A stretch of DNA of 64,000 bases, taken from NCBI RefSeq assembly GCF_029846235.1, contig NZ_JARVWP010000001.1:496001-560000 (forward strand). The letters are read 5' to 3'. Positions within the stretch are counted from its first letter, which is position 1; each line of letters opens with the position of its first letter. This document shows, in pieces, positions 46,014 through 54,087 of the stretch. A program made the position numbers and the translations under genes. Below the pieces are notes generated by a model that had not been told where the DNA came from, made no database searches, and saw nothing but the letters and a program-made list of their open reading frames with translations. The DNA comes from Bradyrhizobium sp. CER78. GTDB taxonomy: Bacteria; Pseudomonadota; Alphaproteobacteria; Rhizobiales; Xanthobacteraceae.

Positions 46014-46731
46014 GCTCGCCTCCCAGGAACACCTCGATCACCTGCGGCTCGCGCACCGCGGTGGCAAGCGTGCCTTCAAAGATCTCCTTGCCCGCATTGA
46101 GCACGATGACGCGGTCGGTGATCTGCTCGATGAAGCCCATCAAATGCTCCACCACGATGATCGCCATGCCGGTCGCGGCCAGCGCCTTGATGCGGCCGGC
46201 GATCCAATCGAGCTCCGCCGGGTTGAGACCGGCCGCGAGTTCGTCGAGCAATAGCAGTCGCGGCCGCGTCGCGAGCGCGCGGGTGAGATCGAGCATCTTC
46301 TGCTGCGCGCTGTTGAGGTCGGCGGCGGGACGGTCGGCGACCTCCTTCAGCCGGTACTCTGCAAGCAATTCAGCAATCGACGGCGCGCCGGTGGCACCGC
46401 CATAGGCCAGCGCCACCTGGATGTTCTCGCGCACCGTGAGCGACAGGAATGGTTTCGGCACCTGGAAGGTGCGGTTGATACCGCGGTGAACGAGCTTGTG
46501 TGAGGCGACGCCGCCGGATGACGCGCCGTCGAACACGACCTCGCCGCCATCGGGCGCATAGAGGCCCGAGATCACGTTGATCGCGGTGGTCTTGCCGGAG
46601 CCGTTCGGACCGACGAGGCCGAGGATCTCGCCCGGCACGACGTGGAAGCTCAAGCCGTCGAGCGCGTGGAAGCCGCCGAAGCGCTTGACCAGCTTCGAGA
46701 CCTCGAGGATGGGGGTTTTCTCAGGGGACAT
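46003..46731 (-). CDS. LivG-type ABC ATPase with degenerate signature
   Basis: 242 aa. Walker A is GPNGSGKTT and Walker B LLLLDELAAGLNP, both usable. The ABC signature reads LNSAQQKM instead of LSGGQ, so the Ser-Gly-Gly that contacts the partner's ATP is lost. With LivF intact this site could make an asymmetric ATPase pair. It overlaps LivF and LivM by 11 bases. Confidence 0.9.
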   Translation of the reverse strand: MSPEKTPILEVSKLVKRFGGFHALDGLSFHVVPGEILGLVGPNGSGKTTAINVISGLYAPDGGEVVFDGASSGGVASHKLVHRGINRTFQVPKPFLSLTVRENIQVALAYGGATGAPSIAELLAEYRLKEVADRPAADLNSAQQKMLDLTRALATRPRLLLLDELAAGLNPAELDWIAGRIKALAATGMAIIVVEHLMGFIEQITDRVIVLNAGKEIFEGTLATAVREPQVIEVFLGGEHAH

Positions 46732-47641
46732 GCCACCCCCTGCGGGTTGCCAGCGACACCAGGCCTGCGGGCAGGAACAGTACGAGGCCCATGATCAGCA
46801 GGCCATAGATCAGCTGGAAATATTGCGGCGTGGTGAAGCCGATCAGATTGTAGATGCCGTAGAGGATGAGCACGCCGACGATCGGTCCGGTGATGGTGGC
46901 GACGCCGCCGAACAGCGCGAACACGATCGCGAAGATGCTAAACTCGCCGGAGAACACGTTGTCAGGATAGAACACCGAGACATACCAGGCGTAGATGCCG
47001 CCCGCGAGGCCTGCGACCAAAGCCGACGCCAGCCAGGCGATCACGCGCATCTTGATGATGTTGACGCCGGCCATCGAGGCCGACACCGCATCCTCGCGCA
47101 CGGCCTGCAAAGCAAGGCCGAATGGCGAGTTCTTCAGATACACCACCGCGCCGACGGTCAGCGCCATCACCACGACCGCGGCGTAGTAAGCATGAGTCGG
47201 GTTGAAGGTGCCGGTGAGCGAGACGCCGTAGGGCCCCTTGGTGATCCCCTCCAGCGCCGGGTTGGCGACGAAGTGCAGCACCGCGAGCGAGGCCGCGAGG
47301 TTAGCGATCGCGAAATACGCGCCCGACAGCCGCAGCAGCGGCGTCAGCAACAGGCCAAGCAAAATCGCGACCACGCCGCCGACCAGCACCGCCAACGGCG
47401 CCGGGGTCTGCAGATGCATCACCATGATGGCAAAGCCATAGGCGCCGGCGCCGAAGAAGCCGACATAGCCGAACGGCAGATAGCCGGTGAAGCCATAGAT
47501 GATGTTCACGCCTTGCGCGAGGATCAGGAAGATCACGAAGTTGAACAGCAGCAGATGGTTTTGATAGACGCCGGGCAGCAGTGCGAACACCACCACCAGC
47601 GGCGCCAGGATGAACAGCAGGTGTTTCGAGGCGTTATGCAA
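46721..47641 (-). CDS. LivM-type ABC permease
   Basis: 306 aa, with the usual LivM TM run and cytoplasmic loop FGLALQAVREDAVSASMAGVN. It is not fused to an ATPase, unlike the LivM at 27803. It overlaps the LivH gene by 8 bases and the LivG gene by 11 bases. Confidence 0.92.
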   Translation of the reverse strand: MHNASKHLLFILAPLVVVFALLPGVYQNHLLLFNFVIFLILAQGVNIIYGFTGYLPFGYVGFFGAGAYGFAIMVMHLQTPAPLAVLVGGVVAILLGLLLTPLLRLSGAYFAIANLAASLAVLHFVANPALEGITKGPYGVSLTGTFNPTHAYYAAVVVMALTVGAVVYLKNSPFGLALQAVREDAVSASMAGVNIIKMRVIAWLASALVAGLAGGIYAWYVSVFYPDNVFSGEFSIFAIVFALFGGVATITGPIVGVLILYGIYNLIGFTTPQYFQLIYGLLIMGLVLFLPAGLVSLATRRGWHVP

Positions 47642-48557
47642 CGCGCACCCGCCTTCCGAGCAGACCGCTCGGGCGCAGCAACAGGATCACGATCAACAAC
47701 ACATAGGGCAAAAGATCGGCCCAGGAACTGAGATAGGTCTGCACCAGCATGTAGCAGAGACCATAGACGACACCGCCGAGCGCGGTGCCGAGGGGATTGC
47801 CGAGCGAGCCCAGCACGACGATGGCAAACGACGTCACCGTCGCATCGGCGCCGAACGCCGGCGTCACCGAGCCGAACATGAAGGGCGCGAACACGCCGGC
47901 GACCGCCGCAATTCCGAGCCCGATGCCGAACGCCGCCGCCGAGACGCGGTCGACATCGATGCCGGTCGCCAGCGCCTCGTCACGGCGTGACATCACTGCG
48001 CGGGTCAGGGTGCCGAGCCGCGTATGGTAGAGATAGAGGTAGACCAGCCCGATCGCGATCAGGCTGGTGATCGCTGCGATCACCCAGGGCGCGGGAAAGC
48101 CCTGCCCGAAGATCTGGATCGGCCCTGCCCCACCGGCCTTGCCGCCGAACCATTTGACCTTGATGGTCGTGAACACGGTGCCGAGCAGCCGGCTCTGGAT
48201 GGAGCGTTCGCTGGTGCCGGCGAAGATCGTGGTGACAGCTTCGATCACCTGCGACAGGCCGAAGAACAGGATGATCGACAGCATTTCCGGATTGGCCGAG
48301 CCCTGCAGCCGCGGCACCAGCACCCAGTACAGCAGCACGCCCGCCAGCACGAACACCACGAAGGCCAGCGGCACCGCGAACAGCGGGTCGATGCCGGCGA
48401 TGCCGACCACGCCCAGCGCAATGAATGCGCCCAGCATCAGGATGTCGCCATGCGCAAGGTTGACGATGCGCATGACGCCGAACACGAGATTGAGGCCGAT
48501 GCCGACCAGGCTGAAATACAGCCCGAACAGCACGCCGGCAACGAGCGCATAGGTCAT
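47634..48557 (-). CDS. LivH-type ABC permease
   Basis: 307 aa. Diagnostic runs are LFGLYFSLVGIGLNLVFGVMRIVNLAHGD (split over two helices) and GTALGGVVYG. It follows the binding-protein gene by 45 bp with no stem-loop in the gap, in contrast to the first Liv operon. It overlaps the LivM gene by 8 bases. Confidence 0.92.
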   Translation of the reverse strand: MTYALVAGVLFGLYFSLVGIGLNLVFGVMRIVNLAHGDILMLGAFIALGVVGIAGIDPLFAVPLAFVVFVLAGVLLYWVLVPRLQGSANPEMLSIILFFGLSQVIEAVTTIFAGTSERSIQSRLLGTVFTTIKVKWFGGKAGGAGPIQIFGQGFPAPWVIAAITSLIAIGLVYLYLYHTRLGTLTRAVMSRRDEALATGIDVDRVSAAAFGIGLGIAAVAGVFAPFMFGSVTPAFGADATVTSFAIVVLGSLGNPLGTALGGVVYGLCYMLVQTYLSSWADLLPYVLLIVILLLRPSGLLGRRVRVA

Positions 48558-48602
48558 GCTATCGCTCGCCGCCGAAGGTTACGCCTGCCACCCTCACCTG
48601 CA

Positions 48603-49865
48603 TCACGGCGCCGGATAGATCGGCTTGCCGGTGGCGGTCTCATGCGGATAGATCGAGACGAACTTGATGTGATCGTGCTCGTCGACCGCGAGCTGGCCAA
48701 GCGGCGTCAGTTCGCCGATCTGGCCGCCGGTCTCGTCCAGCGCGAAGGTGCCGTCCAGCGTCTTGAGCTGGCCGCTGAGCGAGAACACCGCGCGGCGCAG
48801 CTCCATCTGGTCGAGGCTGGTCGCAACCGACAGCGTCTTCTCGATCACCAGCGCTGTGGTGTATCCGGCCACCGCGTTGAAGCCGAACTCCATCTTGCCG
48901 TCGTTGTACTTCTTGGTCCAGGCGGCGCGGAAATCCTTCATGTTCATCCCGAAATTGACGGGATAGTCCAGCTCGGACGGCGGCACGTAGGTCCAGATGT
49001 GCTCGAGGCCCTTGGCGCCGACGTTCTTCTCGAGCAGCTCGGTCTCGAGGCCGGCATAGATCGCGAACAGCATCTTGAACTTGGTGCCGACGTCCTGGAC
49101 GTTGCGCAGGAAGGCGATGTCGTTCGGCGCGTAGCCGAAATGGATCACCGCGTCGGGATTGGCGTTGCTGATGTTGTTGATGATGACGTTGTAGTTGGTG
49201 GTCTCGGTCGGAACGCCCTGGTCATAGACGATCTCGATCGGCGCCCCGGACTCCTTGACGAATTTGCGGAACGCGTTGGCCTGGGTGCCGGTGAACTCGT
49301 TGGTCGCATAGAGGATCGCAACCTTCTTGATGCCGAGGCCGGGTCCGTCATGGCTGATGAAGTCGGCGACCGGCTTCGGCCACACCGTCGACACCGGGTC
49401 GGCCATCAGCGCGATGTAGGGATTGTCCTTGGAGAAGAAGCTCGCGCCGGTGCCGGTCTGGTCGAACAGGAACATCTTGTGATCGCGCGCGATCGCGACC
49501 GCGGGCGCCGTCAGCACCGATCCGGAATCGGCGACCAGCAGGTCGACCTTATCCTGGGTGATGAGCTGGTTATAAAGCGTCGAGGCGGTCGCGGTGTTGC
49601 TCTGGTCGTCATAGGAGACGAGCTTGATCGGGATCTTCTTGTCGAACGCCTTCACGAAGACGCCGCCCTCGGCGTTCTTCTGCTCGACCCACAATTTCAA
49701 TGAGCTGTAGACCGGCATCGAGATCGAGGCATAGCGCCCCGAGGACGCATAGAGCGTGCCGATCTTGATCTCCGACGGTGCGTCGGCGGCCACAGCCTTC
49801 GTAACGCTGGCCTGCGTGGCCAATGCGAGGCTGGCAGCGAGTGCCGCGCCGATGATCCTCAGCAT
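48603..49865 (-). CDS. ABC transporter substrate-binding protein (second Liv operon)
   Basis: 420 aa. Sec signal peptide (MLRIIGAALAASLALATQAS), mature part starting about SEIKIGTLYASSGRY. It has the type I periplasmic-binding fold of amide/urea-type binding proteins (COG0683), longer than LivK by about 40 residues. First gene of the operon SBP-LivH-LivM-LivG-LivF-amidase-DUF2848, divergent from the DUF35 gene. The amidase downstream suggests an amide-bearing cargo; this is inference. Confidence 0.9.
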   Translation of the reverse strand: MLRIIGAALAASLALATQASVTKAVAADAPSEIKIGTLYASSGRYASISMPVYSSLKLWVEQKNAEGGVFVKAFDKKIPIKLVSYDDQSNTATASTLYNQLITQDKVDLLVADSGSVLTAPAVAIARDHKMFLFDQTGTGASFFSKDNPYIALMADPVSTVWPKPVADFISHDGPGLGIKKVAILYATNEFTGTQANAFRKFVKESGAPIEIVYDQGVPTETTNYNVIINNISNANPDAVIHFGYAPNDIAFLRNVQDVGTKFKMLFAIYAGLETELLEKNVGAKGLEHIWTYVPPSELDYPVNFGMNMKDFRAAWTKKYNDGKMEFGFNAVAGYTTALVIEKTLSVATSLDQMELRRAVFSLSGQLKTLDGTFALDETGGQIGELTPLGQLAVDEHDHIKFVSIYPHETATGKPIYPAP

Positions 49866-50106
49866 GATATTATCCTCCCGGGTATTTCTGACGTGTCTGG
49901 GCGTGTCTTGAGCCTGTCTTGGACGCGGCCCTTCTACGCGCCGGATCGAAGCGACACAAGCATCGCGGCCTTAGCAATTGTGCGAGGGGCGGAATATGCG
50001 GCATGCGCCGGACACAGGCCGCTGCGCGCGGTGTGGATGGACCGTTGACGGCCGTTGGTCCGATGGCGCATCAAGACTGTAATGATTTCGGGAGGAGACA
50101 TCAGCC
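49866..50106. promoter_or_regulatory. Divergent promoter region, Liv operon / DUF35-thiolase genes
   Basis: 241 bp with no gene. It holds the promoters of both directions. Near 49890-49920 the motif GTGTCT recurs three times at a 10-12 base step, and GGACC / GGTCC form a small inverted repeat at 50039-50061. Neither is strong enough to name a regulator. GGGAGGAG precedes the DUF35 gene. Confidence 0.35.
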
Positions 50107-50520
50107 ATGGCCGAGCCCGCGCGCGCGAAACCAAAACCGACACCTGAGACCCAGCATTTCTGGGACGGCACCAAGGCCGGCGAGCTGCGCCTGCAGCGCT
50201 GCGACGCCTGCGCCAATGTCTACTTTCCGCCGCGGCCGTTCTGCCCCTCCTGCGCCTCGCGCAAGGTCTCGGTGTTCAAGGCGAGCGGCAAGGGCAAGCT
50301 CTACAGCTACGTCATCAACCACCGTCCCGCCGCGCCCGGCTTCACCCCGCCTTATGCGATCGCGGTGGTCGAGCTCGACGAAGGTCCGCGCATGATGAGC
50401 AACATCATCGATTGTCCGCAGACGCCGGAAGCGCTCGAGCTCGACATGCCGCTCGAGGTCGCCTTCGAGGCACTCGACGACAAGATCACCCTTCCTCTGT
50501 TCCGTCCGGCGAAGGGGTAA
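50107..50520 (+). CDS. Zn-ribbon/OB-fold (DUF35) partner of thiolase
   Basis: 137 aa. A Zn ribbon with C32, C35, C46 and C49 (RCDACANVYF, RPFCPSCAS) precedes an OB-fold (KGKLYSYVINHRPAAPGF, AVVELDEGPRMMSNI). Such proteins bind thiolases or hydratases as an accessory domain (ChsH2-like in steroid degradation). It lies 4 bp ahead of the thiolase gene, and the two products probably form a complex. Confidence 0.9.
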   Translation: MAEPARAKPKPTPETQHFWDGTKAGELRLQRCDACANVYFPPRPFCPSCASRKVSVFKASGKGKLYSYVINHRPAAPGFTPPYAIAVVELDEGPRMMSNIIDCPQTPEALELDMPLEVAFEALDDKITLPLFRPAKG

Positions 50521-50524
50521 CGCG

Positions 50525-51664
50525 ATGCGCAGGAACCAGGTTGCCGTCGTCGGTGCGGCCGAAACCACCGAACTCGGCGTGATCCCGAACATGTCGCAGA
50601 TCCAGCTGCACGCGGACGCGGCGCTGAACGCGATCGCGGATGCCGGTCTGAAGCTGTCCGACATCGACGGCTTCGCCACCGCGGTCGAGACCCCGCAGCA
50701 GATGGCGCACTATCTCGGCATCACGCCGACCTGGGTCGACGGCACCTCGGTCGGCGGCTGCTCCTTCATGCTGCATGTCCGCCACGCCGCCGCCGCGATC
50801 GAGGCCGGGCTTTGCAAGACCGTGCTGATCACGCACGCCGAGAGCGGCAAGTCGATGATCGGCAAGCAGCCGCGCTTCACCGCGCCCGACAGCCTCAACG
50901 GCCAGTTCGAATCGCCGTTCGGCGTCTACGGGCCGCCGAGCATGTTCCCGATTCCGGTGCTGCGCTTCATGAAGACGCACGGCATCACGCACGAACAACT
51001 GGCAATGGTCGCGGTGGTGCAGCGCGAATGGGCGGCGAAGAATCCGCGCGCGACCATGAAGGATCCGATCACGGTCGCCGACGTCCTGAACTCGCGGATG
51101 ATCGCCTATCCGTTCCGGCTGCTGCAATGCTGCCTCGTCACCGACGGCGGCGGCGCGCTGATCCTGACCTCGGCCGACCGCGCCAAGGATTTTCCGCGCA
51201 AGCCGGTCTACATCCTCGGCACCGGCGAGAGCGTGGAAACGCCGATGGTCAGCCAGATGAAGACGTTCGATTCATCACGCGCCTTCAAGGTGGCGGGCCC
51301 CCTGGCGTTCAAGGAAGCCGGCATCACCCACAAGGACGTCGATCACCTGATGATCTACGACGCCTTCGCGCATCTGCCGCTGTACGGCCTCGGCGACCTC
51401 GGCTTCATGCCCTATGAGGAAACCGGCAAGTTCATCGCCGACGGCAACACCCGCCCCGGCGGCAAGCTGCCGCTCAACACCAATGGCGGCGGCCTGAGCT
51501 ACATGCACTCCGGCATGTACGGAATGTATGCGTTGCAGGAGAGCGTGCGGCAGATGCGCGGCATCGCGCCGGCGCAGGTGCCGAACGCCAAGATCTCGGT
51601 CTGCCACGGCGTCGGCGGCATGTTCGCCGCTAGTGGCACGATCATCTTTACGAACGAGAAGTAG
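50525..51664 (+). CDS. Thiolase-family protein (SCP2-type)
   Basis: 379 aa. SCP2-thiolase subfamily, which uses a DUF35 partner. Probable active residues are C79 in VGGCSFML, the His in GGLSYMHSGMYG and the Cys in SVCHGVGGMFA. Thiolytic cleavage of a beta-ketoacyl-CoA or aldolytic C-C cleavage is possible, as in steroid-chain thiolases. It overlaps nothing but is tightly placed after the DUF35 gene. A repeat separates it from the SDR gene. Confidence 0.88.
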   Translation: MRRNQVAVVGAAETTELGVIPNMSQIQLHADAALNAIADAGLKLSDIDGFATAVETPQQMAHYLGITPTWVDGTSVGGCSFMLHVRHAAAAIEAGLCKTVLITHAESGKSMIGKQPRFTAPDSLNGQFESPFGVYGPPSMFPIPVLRFMKTHGITHEQLAMVAVVQREWAAKNPRATMKDPITVADVLNSRMIAYPFRLLQCCLVTDGGGALILTSADRAKDFPRKPVYILGTGESVETPMVSQMKTFDSSRAFKVAGPLAFKEAGITHKDVDHLMIYDAFAHLPLYGLGDLGFMPYEETGKFIADGNTRPGGKLPLNTNGGGLSYMHSGMYGMYALQESVRQMRGIAPAQVPNAKISVCHGVGGMFAASGTIIFTNEK

Positions 51665-51670
51665 CAACCT

Positions 51671-51760
51671 CCGTCATTCCGGGATGGTCCGAAGGACCAG
51701 ACCCGGAATCTCGAGATTCTCAGGTGCGCAATTGCGCACCATAGTTCGCACTTCGTGCGC
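51671..51760. repeat. Palindromic repeat, CGTCATTCCGG family, copy 2 (altered end)
   Basis: The left half CGTCATTCCGGGATGGTCCG, with GAATCTCGAGATTC, matches the other copies. The right arm is replaced by an exact 18-bp palindrome GGTGCGCAATTGCGCACC at 51723-51740, followed by the short inverted pair GCGCA / TGCGC. It lies between the thiolase and SDR genes. Confidence 0.75.
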
Positions 51761-51789
51761 CCCGACGGACAGAACCAAGGAGAACCCAC

Positions 51790-52704
51790 ATGGCAAAATC
51801 ACTGCAGGACAAAGTCATCATCGTCACCGGCGCGGGCCGCGGCATCGGCCGCGAGATCGCGCTGCTTTGCGCGGCGGAAGGCGCCAAGGTCGTGGTCAAC
51901 GATCCCGGCGGCGCGGCCGACGGTGGCGGCTCGAGCGCGGCGCCCGCCGAGGAGGTGGTCGAGGAGATCAAGAAGCGCGGCGGAACGGCGGTTGCCAATT
52001 TCGAGTCGGTCGCCGAAGCCATCCCTGCCAGCAAGATCGTGAAGACCGCGACCGATCATTTCGGCCGGCTCGACGGTGTCGTCAACAATGCCGGCATCCT
52101 GCGCGACATGATCTTCCACAAGATGAGCGTGGAAGCCTTCGAGGCCGTCATCAAGGTGCATCTGATGGGCTCGTTCTATGTCAGCCACGCCGCGGCGCGG
52201 ATCTACCGTGAGCAGGAGTCGGGCTCGTTCGTGCACTTCACCTCGACCTCCGGCCTGATCGGCAATTACGGCCAGGCCAACTACGCCGCCGCCAAGCTCG
52301 GCATCGTCGGCCTGTCGAAGTCGATCGCGCTCGACATGGGCCGCTTCAACGTGCGCTCGAACTGCGTGTCGCCGTTCGCCTGGACCCGCATGATCGGCAC
52401 CATCCCGACCGAGACCGATGCCGAGAAGGCGCGCGTCGAGAAGATCAAGCAGATGGGCCCCGAGAAGATCGCGCCGGTCTGCGCCTATCTGCTCTCGGAC
52501 GCCGCCAAGGACGTCACCGGCCAGATCTTCGGCGTACGCATGAACGAGATCTTCCTGTTCGGCCAACACCGTCCGGTGCGCTCGGTGCATCGCGGCGAAG
52601 GCTGGACGCCCGAGACCATTGCCGAGCACGGCATGCCGGCGTTGAAGGGATCGTTCGCCAAGCTCGACCGCTCGGCCGATGTCTTCACCTGGGATCCGAT
52701 CTGA
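51790..52704 (+). CDS. SDR 3-hydroxyacyl-CoA dehydrogenase (HSD17B4-like)
   Basis: 304 aa. Short-chain dehydrogenase with TGAGRGIG (13-20), NNAG (about 99-102) and the catalytic Y165-xxx-K169. The long insertion around NDPGGAADGGGSSA and the C-terminal tail are typical of the dehydrogenase part of peroxisomal multifunctional enzyme type 2 (HSD17B4). It oxidises a 3-hydroxyacyl-CoA to the 3-keto form, the step before thiolase. It probably works with the preceding DUF35/thiolase pair. Confidence 0.88.
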   Translation: MAKSLQDKVIIVTGAGRGIGREIALLCAAEGAKVVVNDPGGAADGGGSSAAPAEEVVEEIKKRGGTAVANFESVAEAIPASKIVKTATDHFGRLDGVVNNAGILRDMIFHKMSVEAFEAVIKVHLMGSFYVSHAAARIYREQESGSFVHFTSTSGLIGNYGQANYAAAKLGIVGLSKSIALDMGRFNVRSNCVSPFAWTRMIGTIPTETDAEKARVEKIKQMGPEKIAPVCAYLLSDAAKDVTGQIFGVRMNEIFLFGQHRPVRSVHRGEGWTPETIAEHGMPALKGSFAKLDRSADVFTWDPI

Positions 52705-52731
52705 ACTTCGATCTGACAGTTTTATGAAAAA

Positions 52732-52759
52732 GTCGCCTCCGCGAAGCCGCGGGGGCGAC
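52732..52759 (+). terminator. Terminator-like hairpin after the SDR gene
   Basis: 12-bp stem (GTCGCCTCCGCG / CGCGGGGGCGAC, one G-T pair) with loop AAGC, followed by a T-rich stretch (CTCTTTGGTTGTTTC). It starts 28 bases after the SDR stop. It probably ends the DUF35-thiolase-SDR message. Confidence 0.6.
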
Positions 52760-52856
52760 ACACTCTTTGGTTGTTTCTTCATAGCGTGCCCGCATTGTGC
52801 CAGAATTGCGGGGGTATGATCCTCCTCCCGATAACAAAAAGACTGGGAGGACTTTC

Positions 52857-53969
52857 GTGACAAATCCAAGCAACACAGAGCAACACGAGAGCGACGGAAC
52901 GAAGGCGTTCGACCGTCGGACCATCTTGCGCGGCGCAACCGCGCTTGCTGCAACCGCGATGGCCACGTCCGATGCATCCGCTCGCGATTACGGCCGCAAC
53001 GCGGAACCGCAGCGTTATCCCGATCCAGACATCGTCGTGATCGACGACAAGCGCTTCAAGGCCAAGGTCGGCAACACCGCGATCAAGCGGCTGTACACCG
53101 GCTGCCTGTGGGCGGAAGGCCCGGCCTGGAATGCGCAGGGTCAGTATCTGGTGTGGAGCGACATCCCGGCCAACCGGCAGTTGCGCTATCTCGACGATGA
53201 CGGCCACATCTCCGAGCAGTTCCACAAGCCGTCGAACGAAGCCAACGGCTCGACCTTCGATTTCGAGGGACGACAGATCACCGCCGAGCGCACGCGGCTG
53301 GTGCGCTACGAGCACGACGGAACCGTCACCTCATTGGCGGAGCAGGCCAACGGCAAGCAGCTCAACGGGCCCAACGACATGGTCGTGCATCCGAACGACA
53401 AGTCGATCTGGTTCACCGATCCCGGCTACGGCGCGGTCTCGATCTATGAAGGTCAGCGCGCCAACACCGGCTCGAACCAGCCCTACCAGAAAGAAGCCGT
53501 CTATCGGATCGACGCCACCACCGGACAGATCACCAAGGTCTGCGACGAACCGTTCAAGCCGAACGGCATCGCCTTCAGCCACGACTACAAGAAGGTCTAT
53601 GTCTGCGATACCGGCATCACGCATTATCCGAACGCCAAGAACATCGTCTGGCAGTACGACCTCAACGGCGACAAGCTCTCCAACCCACGCACGCTGATCG
53701 ACATGACGCTGGACGGCAAGTCGGGCTTCCCGGACGGCATGCGTGTCGACATCGACGGCAATATCTGGGTCGGCGCCGGCTGGGTCGGACCGGGCTATGA
53801 CGGCGTCCAGGTGTTCGCACCCGACGGCCAGCGCATCGGCCAGATCCTGCTGCCGGAGACCTGTGCCAACCTCACCTTCGGCGGCAAGAAGCGCAACCGC
53901 CTGTTCATGACCGCAAGCCAGTCGCTGTATGCGGTGTATGTGGAGACGCGGGGCGCGCACAACTGCTGA
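52857..53969 (+). CDS. SMP-30/gluconolactonase-like protein with Tat signal
   Basis: 370 aa from a GTG at 52857, preceded by GGGAGG. A twin-arginine signal (DRRTILRGATALAATAMA) ends near DASA. The mature part is a six-bladed propeller of the SMP-30/lactonase family, with EGPAWNAQGQYLVWSD, LNGPNDMVVHPND and FPDGMRVDIDGNIWVG, in which Glu, Asn and Asp ligate a metal. It would hydrolyse a lactone in the periplasm. Metal ligands fit the family; the substrate is unknown. Confidence 0.88.
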   Translation: MTNPSNTEQHESDGTKAFDRRTILRGATALAATAMATSDASARDYGRNAEPQRYPDPDIVVIDDKRFKAKVGNTAIKRLYTGCLWAEGPAWNAQGQYLVWSDIPANRQLRYLDDDGHISEQFHKPSNEANGSTFDFEGRQITAERTRLVRYEHDGTVTSLAEQANGKQLNGPNDMVVHPNDKSIWFTDPGYGAVSIYEGQRANTGSNQPYQKEAVYRIDATTGQITKVCDEPFKPNGIAFSHDYKKVYVCDTGITHYPNAKNIVWQYDLNGDKLSNPRTLIDMTLDGKSGFPDGMRVDIDGNIWVGAGWVGPGYDGVQVFAPDGQRIGQILLPETCANLTFGGKKRNRLFMTASQSLYAVYVETRGAHNC

Positions 53970-53987
53970 AGGACTTGCCTTCCGTTC

Positions 53988-54069
53988 GTCATTGCGAGGA
54001 GCGAAGCGACGAAGCAATCCATCTCACCGCTTGCGGCCCAATGGATTGCTTCGCTGCGCTCGCAATGAC
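53988..54069. repeat. Palindromic repeat, GTCATTGCGA family, copy 2
   Basis: Outer arms GTCATTGCGAG / CTCGCAATGAC and inner arms GAAGCAATCCAT / ATGGATTGCTTC. It lies between the convergent lactonase and ppc genes. Same family as 23328-23401. Confidence 0.85.
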
Positions 54070-54087
54070 AGCGTTAGCATCACCACC

